From Aquisediminimonas sp031376385 (GTDB taxonomy: Bacteria; Pseudomonadota; Alphaproteobacteria; Sphingomonadales; Sphingomonadaceae), in the NCBI GenBank assembly GCA_031376385.1, contig JANMDQ010000029.1:210662-274661 (forward strand): a DNA stretch of 64,000 bases, given 5' to 3'. Position numbers and translations under genes: made by a program. The notes below the pieces were generated by a model, which saw nothing but the letters and a program-made list of their open reading frames with translations, was not told the origin of the DNA and ran no database searches. This document shows, piece after piece, positions 1 through 6,685 of the stretch; positions within the stretch are counted from its first letter, which is position 1; each line of letters opens with the position of its first letter.

Positions 1-675
1 ATTTAGTGATTCATCATCGATCTGTTTTGCGTTGTTGATCGGTCCCCCGTCAACGCTGAATGATTTCGGCGCATAGGCACCTTGGAAATTATCCGGTCCG
101 CGACCAAAAATTGCTGTCACGTTCTCCACGAGACCGTCAAGATCTTTGCCACCTTCATAAGCGTAGCTATGCGTGCCACATCGGGCGTTCGGGGTAGTGT
201 AAGAATTTAGTTGAAGCGGAATATGTTTCGGTAGTCCTGCTACTGCCTGATCATGGTAGCCTGTGGCTAACACAGCTCTTATTCGATTAACTGGGAACTG
301 GGAAAAATCCCAGAGGACTGGATCATAAGCCGTCAGAACAAGAACAAGCGGTCCTCCAGATGCACTCGCGTGCAATTTTATTTGACCAACCGCATTCTCA
401 TTATCTTCGATGCTTAATCGTGTCTCGATGCCACCCTCATAAGCGCCCAGAGCAAGGATTTTTGCGCCTTCAGCCAGTTTATCGGGTAAACATCCCAGTA
501 ATCTTGGACCGTCAATTTTTGCGTTCAATGGAATTGCATCGGGAAGGACAGGCGCCTGGTCACGGATGACGGGTGTAGCATCGTTTGAATTTTGCATATG
601 AGGAACTGACAGCGCGATCGACGACATCGCAAGCACGATTGCAAAACCGAATGCTGTCAATTCATTATTGGTCAT
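1..675 (-). CDS. Secreted protein of unknown function, C-terminus cut by the window edge
   Basis: Reading the minus strand from ATG at 675 gives 225 open codons with no stop up to base 1, so the gene continues outside the window. The N-terminus (MTNNELTAFGFAIVLAMSSI) is a short polar stretch followed by a hydrophobic segment, so a signal peptide or membrane anchor is likely. The mature part contains GGPLVLVLTAYDPVLWDF near residue 110 and later RAVLATGYHDQAVAGLP, which read like a beta-rich globular domain, plus a single Cys in NARCGTHSYAYEGG. I do not recognise the family. A GGGAG ribosome-binding site lies about 10 bases upstream and is part of a hairpin. Base composition here is AT-richer than in most of the window. 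Confidence 0.7.
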   Translation of the reverse strand, partial: MTNNELTAFGFAIVLAMSSIALSVPHMQNSNDATPVIRDQAPVLPDAIPLNAKIDGPRLLGCLPDKLAEGAKILALGAYEGGIETRLSIEDNENAVGQIKLHASASGGPLVLVLTAYDPVLWDFSQFPVNRIRAVLATGYHDQAVAGLPKHIPLQLNSYTTPNARCGTHSYAYEGGKDLDGLVENVTAIFGRGPDNFQGAYAPKSFSVDGGPINNAKQIDDESLN

Positions 676-684
676 AATCGCTAC

Positions 685-717
685 ACTCCCAATTCACGCA
701 CTGTAAAGATTGGGAGT
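685..717 (-). promoter_or_regulatory. Leader hairpin covering the ribosome-binding site of the upstream-edge gene
   Basis: ACTCCCAAT (685-693) and ATTGGGAGT (709-717) form a perfect 9-bp inverted repeat with a 15-base loop. In the minus-strand transcript the second arm contains the GGGAG that would serve as Shine-Dalgarno for the ATG at 675. It could be a translational control hairpin or a DNA operator; the sequence alone does not decide. Confidence 0.4.
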
Positions 718-880
718 TTTCAATTCATTAATTTCGGGCCACCGGCAGTTCCGAGGATACACCGATAATTAACGATGTACGGACTCTCATGCGTTGAAGA
801 TTTACGAAAAATAGGAAACTGCCGAAGGGCCAAAGGAACACTGATCACTATTGTGCCCCTAAGAAGTGACTTGGCGGAAC

Positions 881-2665
881 TCATGTCGTGGTGTCCCCAA
901 TACTCTCAACCCGCCAAAGTTTGAAGGGAGACCCGCTGTCGAGTGGCACTGGCAACAGCCATGCTGGCGGCTTGCCTGAAACCAGCCGGTCATAAAAGCT
1001 GTTCGTGCTGCGGCCCAGATAATGATTGGCTTCCGACGTGCCCGGGCAGATCAAGACAAGCCCAACTTTATGGCGACGGATCGTCTCCAATGCTTCCGCA
1101 TCATTGCCCCCAAAGGCATGCATCACGTCCAAAATGGCGGTTCCCGTGCGATGATATGGCCCGGCAATGGCATCATGATGCGTATGTACGATCAACTTTG
1201 GAGCAATACTGAGAAACGTCAAAACTATGGTCTTTGGCAAAGGCGCAAGTGGTGCAAAACTCTCCGGATTGTCGCACTCCGCTGCTTTGCTCTCGTCGGG
1301 TGTCGCAGGGGCGGCCTGAGCGTCACTGTGGCTGAGGGCGGTCAGTGGAGAGATTAACACGCCGGTTGGGATCGCAAAGACGAAGGCCGCGCCAAAAACC
1401 CTGACCATCATGAAGCGGGATCGTGCGACGGCGCGCAAAGCGGCAAGGCTGAAGGCGGCGAGGCCCGGGATGGCAAGCAGCTGCGCGGCGAGCACAAGCC
1501 GCGATTGGAACAAGAGCAGAATTGCTGCTGCAAAGCCCATCATAGCCAAGGGCACTATCCGCTGAAGAGCCGCTTTATCTCTCCAATTTCTGTGGATCAG
1601 CCATGCATAGCTCAACAAACCGAAAACGGGCATGCAGCCGATGGTCAATATGTCAGGCCAGCTTTTGACATAAATGGGTTGCGCCTCTGTGATATTATCC
1701 AGCCAAAGCCTTTGAAGCTCTGGCGACGTGCCTTCAAACCGGGATAAGCAGCTTGGCCAAGCCAAGGCGAAGAAGCAGGCCAAAATAAGCCCGGCGATGA
1801 GAGCAAGCACCAGCCTTTGCCCGGTGGTTTCGCGTTTGATCAGGGTCAGCCCGAAAACAAGCGCCGCCGCCAGCACGGCCACTGATGCCCAAACGGGGCT
1901 CATCGCATCGCACCGCGCCACAGCGTTCGATTCAGAGACGAAGATAAAATAACTCAGCACGCTACCGCCGCCGAGGCCCAGCGAAAAAATCTTGAGGCGG
2001 TCTGCCTGTGTCGCATCAAAAACCCAGAGGAGGACAAGTGCTGCTCCCCCAGCGATGAGACATGGCAGCATTTCGACGCCGATGGACAAGGAAAAGGCAA
2101 ATGCAATCCCTGCGGCCCATCCCCCACGCGCCAGATTCCGGTCCATGATTGCGCAGGCCAACACCGTAACAGCGGCCAATTGCCACCCGTGATGGTCAAT
2201 CCGGGTCGGTGAAAAGGCACTTAAGGTGAATGAAGAAAGCAGAAGAAAGGCAAAGGCCGCAAAGTGAGCCCGTTCGCCACCCACGTGCCGCGCCATCCGA
2301 GCGACACCAAGCACAATCAAGAAGAATGGAAGTAGCGGCGCCACAGCCACCGCCAGCTTTTCAGCTGCGTCTGTGCCAACAAAAGGTTGCGCCATCAGGA
2401 TGATCGCGGCGATCGGCAAATCAACGAGCCTTGACCAATGAAGATCGGCCCCGCCAGAAGGATCAAGCCGATATTGTCTCAGGTCAAACCAGTCTTGCCC
2501 GTCCAACAGCGCGCGCACCTGCATCAACCGCAGATTATCATCTGCATCGCTGAGCGAGAGCGCCATGATATCAGGCCAACGTGCGATGATAAGAAGGAGA
2601 GAAAGGACCGCCCAAACCAAGACCGCTGAGCGACGCCAGTTCATTCTAGCAATGCTCTGTATCAT
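881..2665 (-). CDS. Polytopic membrane protein, GT-C glycosyltransferase-like
   Basis: The 594-residue protein has about eleven to thirteen hydrophobic segments spread over residues 10-440 and a soluble C-terminal part. Just after the first membrane segment lies an acidic motif (SLSDADDNLRLMQVRALLDG) followed by SGGADLHWSRLVDLP. An acidic first-loop motif after transmembrane helix 1 is characteristic of GT-C fold membrane glycosyltransferases such as the STT3/PglB and PMT families. A second motif, FSPTRIDHHGWQ, fits a periplasmic catalytic loop. The C-terminal region (KLIVHTHHDAIAGPYHRTG) resembles the periplasmic part of such proteins. The substrate cannot be told. Two start codons are possible, 2665 and the M at 2644 (MNWRR); the second puts the hydrophobic helix closer to the N-terminus. 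It stands alone, on the same strand as the neighbouring secreted gene. Confidence 0.65.
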   Translation of the reverse strand: MIQSIARMNWRRSAVLVWAVLSLLLIIARWPDIMALSLSDADDNLRLMQVRALLDGQDWFDLRQYRLDPSGGADLHWSRLVDLPIAAIILMAQPFVGTDAAEKLAVAVAPLLPFFLIVLGVARMARHVGGERAHFAAFAFLLLSSFTLSAFSPTRIDHHGWQLAAVTVLACAIMDRNLARGGWAAGIAFAFSLSIGVEMLPCLIAGGAALVLLWVFDATQADRLKIFSLGLGGGSVLSYFIFVSESNAVARCDAMSPVWASVAVLAAALVFGLTLIKRETTGQRLVLALIAGLILACFFALAWPSCLSRFEGTSPELQRLWLDNITEAQPIYVKSWPDILTIGCMPVFGLLSYAWLIHRNWRDKAALQRIVPLAMMGFAAAILLLFQSRLVLAAQLLAIPGLAAFSLAALRAVARSRFMMVRVFGAAFVFAIPTGVLISPLTALSHSDAQAAPATPDESKAAECDNPESFAPLAPLPKTIVLTFLSIAPKLIVHTHHDAIAGPYHRTGTAILDVMHAFGGNDAEALETIRRHKVGLVLICPGTSEANHYLGRSTNSFYDRLVSGKPPAWLLPVPLDSGSPFKLWRVESIGDTTT

Positions 2666-2767
2666 GGCCCCAAATTCATCCTAAGGTGCGGCGCACGGTG
2701 CGCATTTCGCCTTTGCGATGATTATATAGTAAGCGTGTCGTTAATATTCCGTGCTTAGGTCTTTGCC

Positions 2768-2965
2768 CTAGACACTCGCTAAGATGAGGCAGGGCTTGCT
2801 CGTGCGGGTGCGCTGCTGCGGTTTGGGGCGTTGGCGCTGAGTTTGGGGGGCAGGGTCGCGCACGGTTGATCCGTTGGACGTCAGGATCATCTGGGGGCGA
2901 CAGTCAGGGTCAGGCGCAGGCCGCGTGGCAATAACGATGCTGGCCATGATCATCAGTTCAAACAT
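2768..2965 (-). CDS. Small hypothetical protein (65 aa)
   Basis: A 65-codon reading frame starts with ATG at 2965, preceded by AAGGAG at an ideal distance of seven bases. The first 14 residues (MFELMIMASIVIAT) are hydrophobic, and the rest is rich in Pro, Gln and Arg with one CRPQ. No family is recognised. The good ribosome-binding site is the main reason to list it; codon content does not strongly support it. Confidence 0.35.
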   Translation of the reverse strand: MFELMIMASIVIATRPAPDPDCRPQMILTSNGSTVRDPAPQTQRQRPKPQQRTRTSKPCLILASV

Positions 2966-3020
2966 GTCACGCTCCTTCGATTGGCGAGATGGTTAACCCA
3001 AATGGTGCCGCTCTCCAAGC

Positions 3021-3644
3021 TTAACTTGCAGGGACCAACTCAATCACGTCCATCATCGATTCAAATTGCGGGCGGGGCAGCATCAGGCGCCAGCGTCGCT
3101 CACCCACGCGGTCGAACGCTCCAGCCATATCGCGCGCGCTGTCACGGCCATAGTCTAGCGCGCGGATTTCATCGCCGATGATGACGGTGCCGAGAAAGAT
3201 CATGCGATTGCCCTCCGCCGGAAAGAGCAAGCCCACTGGTCGCTGATTGCCGGAGAGCTTGGAAAATCCAAGGACTTCGCGTTCATCGGTGATTGTGCAG
3301 GGGGCAGGGGGGAAGACCACATAATCGCCCATCAGCGCGCCTTTGCCCCCCAATTTGATGACGCGGCAGCGGTAATTGCCGGCGGGCGGCACGGCGTTGG
3401 GGAGCGCCGCATCAGGATTGAGCAACGCGCCTTCTCTCGCGATGCTGCCACCGTGGCCTGCTGCACGTGCCTTGTCCAACGCCTTGGTGAAGGCAGACCG
3501 CCAGTCTTGCAGGCGGTCCTGATCGGCATTTGTGATGGTTTTGCGCCAATCGGCAATGACAGGCGCTGCTTCCTGTGCAGGCCTGTCTTTGCCGCCACAA
3601 GCGGACAGCAGCAGCGCGGCGAGAATTGGGAGGCGCATGTTCAT
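3021..3644 (-). CDS. DUF4893-type lipoprotein
   Basis: The start is placed at ATG 3644 (MNMRLPILAALLLSACGG), which gives a textbook lipoprotein signal peptide with lipobox LLSAC; the open frame extends 19 residues further upstream without a signal-like sequence. The mature 190 residues begin with a helical part (DWRKTITNADQDRLQDWRSAFTKAL) that matches the start of the DUF4893 domain, followed by a beta-rich part with paired cysteines (NYRCRVIKLG and PAPCTIT) that could form a disulfide. It is expected in the periplasm, anchored to a membrane. Function is unknown. It lies 64 bases downstream of tRNA-Trp on the same strand. Confidence 0.7.
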   Translation of the reverse strand: MNMRLPILAALLLSACGGKDRPAQEAAPVIADWRKTITNADQDRLQDWRSAFTKALDKARAAGHGGSIAREGALLNPDAALPNAVPPAGNYRCRVIKLGGKGALMGDYVVFPPAPCTITDEREVLGFSKLSGNQRPVGLLFPAEGNRMIFLGTVIIGDEIRALDYGRDSARDMAGAFDRVGERRWRLMLPRPQFESMMDVIELVPAS

Positions 3645-3708
3645 CGGGGTTACAATAATCCCCCATTGCGGCGAAACCGCGACACGAAAAAAGGCTGGCA
3701 AAAATTAT

Positions 3709-3784
3709 TGGCAGGAGTGGAGGGACTCGAACCCACGGCCCTCGGTTTTGGAGACCGATGCTCTACCAACTGAGCTACACTCCT
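3709..3784 (-). tRNA. tRNA-Trp (anticodon CCA)
   Basis: The minus strand reads AGGAGTGTAGCTCAGTTGG at the 5' end and ends with encoded CCA (3711-3709). The acceptor arms AGGAGTG and CACTCCT pair, the D-arm has GCTC/GAGC, the anticodon loop is CTCCAAA between TCGGT and ACCGA, and the T-loop is GGGTTCGAGTCCC. The 76-base length is standard. In many alphaproteobacteria tRNA-Trp sits beside secE-nusG; here it does not. Confidence 0.97.
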
Positions 3785-3894
3785 ACAATTGGAAGCACGC
3801 CCTTAGACGGCAAGTTCTCAGTGCGCAACTTCATAAAGGCCTCTTGCCGCGCGCGCCGCGCAGATTATGGAGGAGGAAACAGTGGAGAAATGCC

Positions 3895-5481
3895 ATGGCA
3901 GAGGGTGCCGCCAATTTTACCGTGCCGCTTGATCCCAAGCGTGACCGCCTTGTCATTACAGCCTCTTCGCTGGGCACTGTGTTCGAATGGTATGATTTTT
4001 TCGTGTACGGCATACTTGCAGCACTACTCGGCAAGCTGTTTTTCCCGTCCGACAATCCCACCGCTGCCACGCTTGCTTCTCTGGCGATTTTCGGCGCTGG
4101 CTTTGGGGTGCGACCGTTCGGGGCGATCTTGTTTGGCTATTTCGGCGATAAGATTGGTCGGAAATATACATTCCTCGTCACCATCACTCTGATGGGCGGG
4201 GCGACAGCAGCGATTGGCGCGCTGCCAACCTTTGCGACGGCAGGCCTTTGGGCACCGGCCTTGTTGTTGGCGATGCGCTGTTTGCAGGGCCTAGCGCTCG
4301 GCGGCGAATACGGTGGTGCGGCGATTTACGTTGCTGAACATGCGCCGGCTGGCAAGCGTGGGCAATATACGAGCTGGATACAGGCCTCTGTCGCAGGTGG
4401 ATTCTTGCTAGCAGTCATTACGGTTTTGACGACGCGAACGTCTATGAGCACGGAGGCGTTTGAGGCCTGGGGTTGGCGCGTGCCTTTCCTGATCTCAATC
4501 CTGCTATTGGCCATTTCGCTCTGGATCCGGCTGAAACTATCCGAAAGCCCAGTGTTTCAGGCGATGAAAGCCGCAGGCACGACATCCAAAAATCCCTTTG
4601 TCGATAGCATCAAATATCCCGGCAATATCAAACGGATATTCGTTGCGATGTTCGGCGTCGCGGCGGGACTGACAGTCATCTATTACACGTCGCAGTTTGG
4701 CACGCTCTATTTCCTAACAGGCCCGGCGCGCGTGCCGGAGACGGACGCGCTCATCTATATGGCAATAGGCGCGACGATAGCGGCCCCCTTCTACGTCTTG
4801 TTCGGATGGTTGTCTGACAAGGTCGGGCGGAAGAAATTATTGTTGACCGGATATGCGCTGGCAATGGTGGCAGTGTTCCCCTTGTTCCACATGATGGCCG
4901 ATGCGGCGAACCCCGATCTGGAACGCGCCACCCGTAATTCCCCCGTTACCTTGTCTCTGCCGACTTGTGATTTCAATGTCCTAAAGCGCACTCACACGAC
5001 CGAGTGCGCCAAGGCACTCAACTTCCTCACCAAGCGCGGCATTGGCTATAGCAAGACCGAGAGCAGCACAGTGTCGATCAAAGTCGGCGATGCCGTTGTC
5101 GAGGGCTTTGACGAAAAAGCCTATGTCGCGGCACTGGAAAAGGCTGGCTATCCCGACAAATCTGACCCTGCCAAACGTAAACCATGGAAGATCGTCCTCG
5201 CGGTTGCGCTCATGGTTGGGCTGTCGGCGATGACTTACGGGCAAGTCGCTGCGATCCTGGTCGAGATGTTCCCGGCGCGCATCCGCTACACCTCGATGTC
5301 GATTCCTTATCACATCGGCACAGGATATTTCGGAGGCTTCCTGCCCTATATCTCCCAATATATCGTCGCGCGCACAGGCGATGCTTATGCGGGGCTGTGG
5401 TATACCGTTGCGGTCACGGGGATGGCATTCATTGTCAGCCTGATCTGGCTGCCGGAAACGAAGGATAAGGTGCTCGATTGA
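3895..5481 (+). CDS. MFS transporter, metabolite:H+ symporter (MHS) type
   Basis: The start is ATG 3895 (MAEGAANFTVPLDP), preceded by GGAG at seven bases; the open frame further upstream runs antisense through tRNA-Trp and is not coding. The 528-residue protein has twelve predicted membrane helices. The loop between helices 2 and 3 carries the MFS signature (GYFGDKIGRKYTF), repeated in the second half as GWLSDKVGRKKLL. The opening SSLGTVFEWYDFFVYG is typical of the MHS family (proline/betaine, alpha-ketoglutarate and similar symporters). An insertion of roughly 90 residues with two Cys lies between helices 8 and 9, probably periplasmic. The substrate is not deducible. The next gene, alanine racemase, starts 10 bases after the stop. 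Confidence 0.85.
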   Translation: MAEGAANFTVPLDPKRDRLVITASSLGTVFEWYDFFVYGILAALLGKLFFPSDNPTAATLASLAIFGAGFGVRPFGAILFGYFGDKIGRKYTFLVTITLMGGATAAIGALPTFATAGLWAPALLLAMRCLQGLALGGEYGGAAIYVAEHAPAGKRGQYTSWIQASVAGGFLLAVITVLTTRTSMSTEAFEAWGWRVPFLISILLLAISLWIRLKLSESPVFQAMKAAGTTSKNPFVDSIKYPGNIKRIFVAMFGVAAGLTVIYYTSQFGTLYFLTGPARVPETDALIYMAIGATIAAPFYVLFGWLSDKVGRKKLLLTGYALAMVAVFPLFHMMADAANPDLERATRNSPVTLSLPTCDFNVLKRTHTTECAKALNFLTKRGIGYSKTESSTVSIKVGDAVVEGFDEKAYVAALEKAGYPDKSDPAKRKPWKIVLAVALMVGLSAMTYGQVAAILVEMFPARIRYTSMSIPYHIGTGYFGGFLPYISQYIVARTGDAYAGLWYTVAVTGMAFIVSLIWLPETKDKVLD

Positions 5482-5491
5482 GCGGCACTCC

Positions 5492-6526
5492 ATGACGCCA
5501 CCTTCCTCCCCCCTCCGCTTGCGCTTAGACAGCAACGCGCTCATCTCTAACTGGCGCTGGCTTGCAGAGCGAAGCGGCCCTGCGGCGTGCGGGGCGGCGG
5601 TGAAGGCCAATGGTTACGGGCTTGGCGCGGTCGAGGTTGTGAAGCGGCTCGCAAGTGCGGGCTGCCGCGATTATTATGTGGCCACGTGGAGCGAGGCTGT
5701 GGCGCTTGGGGATGTTCCCATGGGTGCGCGGCTGTCCGTTCTCCACGGGGTGCGCGCGGAGGATATGGCGTTCGCTACGACATCGCCTGCGCGGCCTGTG
5801 CTCAACACGCTAGACCAAATCGCGCGGTGGCGGCCAACGGGAATGCCCTGCGATGTGATGATCGATACGGGCATGAACCGGCTCGGCATTGCGGTGGCCG
5901 ATGTGCTGGCTGGCGCGCTTGATGGGATGAGCATCGATACACTCATGAGCCATTTGTCGTCGGCAGATGAGGATGTGCCCGCCAACGAAGCCCAGCGCGC
6001 GGCTTTCGCGGCGCTCGTTGGTAAGACAGTTGCTAAGCGGATGAGCCTCGCCAACAGCGCAGGCATTTGCCTTGGGGAGGGTTATGCGTTTGACCTCACG
6101 CGTCCCGGCATCGCCCTCTACGGCGGCACCCCACGCTGCGAGGCAAAGGGCCACATACAGCAAGTCGCCTTTCCCCAAGCCCAAATCCTCCAGCGCCGCC
6201 GCATCGAAGCTGGCGAGAGCGTCGGCTACAATGGCACCTTCGTGGCCGGCCGGCAGATGGAAATCGCGACAATCAACCTGGGCTATGCCGACGGCTATTT
6301 GAGGGGCTTTTCAGGGCGAGGTAGTGCAGAGGGCGGACGCGTCCCGGTGATCGGTCGTATCTCAATGGACCTGACAGCGCTCTGTGTGGATGAAATGCCG
6401 GAGTTGGGGGAGGGGGATTGGGTGACCCTAGACTACGCAACACTCACCGCGAGTGAACAGTCCGGATTGTCACAATATGAGGTGCTGACCGGGTTAGGCG
6501 CACGATTTGAACGTATGTGGGTGTGA
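5492..6526 (+). CDS. alr: Alanine racemase
   Basis: This is a PLP enzyme interconverting L- and D-alanine, supplying D-alanine for peptidoglycan or acting in alanine catabolism. The PLP lysine is K38 in AAVKANGYGLG. The second-half landmarks are all present: the RPGIALYGG strand, GESVGYNGTF, INLGYADGYLRG and VIGRISMDLTAL. Length (344 aa) is slightly short for the family because the C-terminal barrel end is compact. It follows the MFS gene by 10 bases, so the two are probably cotranscribed, which hints that the symporter may handle an amino acid or related compound (inference). Confidence 0.92.
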   Translation: MTPPSSPLRLRLDSNALISNWRWLAERSGPAACGAAVKANGYGLGAVEVVKRLASAGCRDYYVATWSEAVALGDVPMGARLSVLHGVRAEDMAFATTSPARPVLNTLDQIARWRPTGMPCDVMIDTGMNRLGIAVADVLAGALDGMSIDTLMSHLSSADEDVPANEAQRAAFAALVGKTVAKRMSLANSAGICLGEGYAFDLTRPGIALYGGTPRCEAKGHIQQVAFPQAQILQRRRIEAGESVGYNGTFVAGRQMEIATINLGYADGYLRGFSGRGSAEGGRVPVIGRISMDLTALCVDEMPELGEGDWVTLDYATLTASEQSGLSQYEVLTGLGARFERMWV

Positions 6527-6685
6527 ACCTGCGATGAGCCGAACGGCGCACACTGTGGCATAAATGTATCATCTATGACGTTTTCGTTACGGAGTCCCAA
6601 TGCAGGCCTTGCCGGAATCGGTAAAGAATGGTGGGGAGCGTCATCCGCAATCTTATTGCGCGTCATTGTAATAGGGATACCGTTC

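Noticed and set aside
3709..3784. tRNA-Trp as an integration site for a mobile island
   Set aside because: No integrase gene and no direct repeat of the tRNA end were found on either side.
3532..3894. Longer N-terminus for the MFS symporter
   Set aside because: The extension reads antisense through tRNA-Trp and has no homology-like sequence; ATG 3895 has a good ribosome-binding site.
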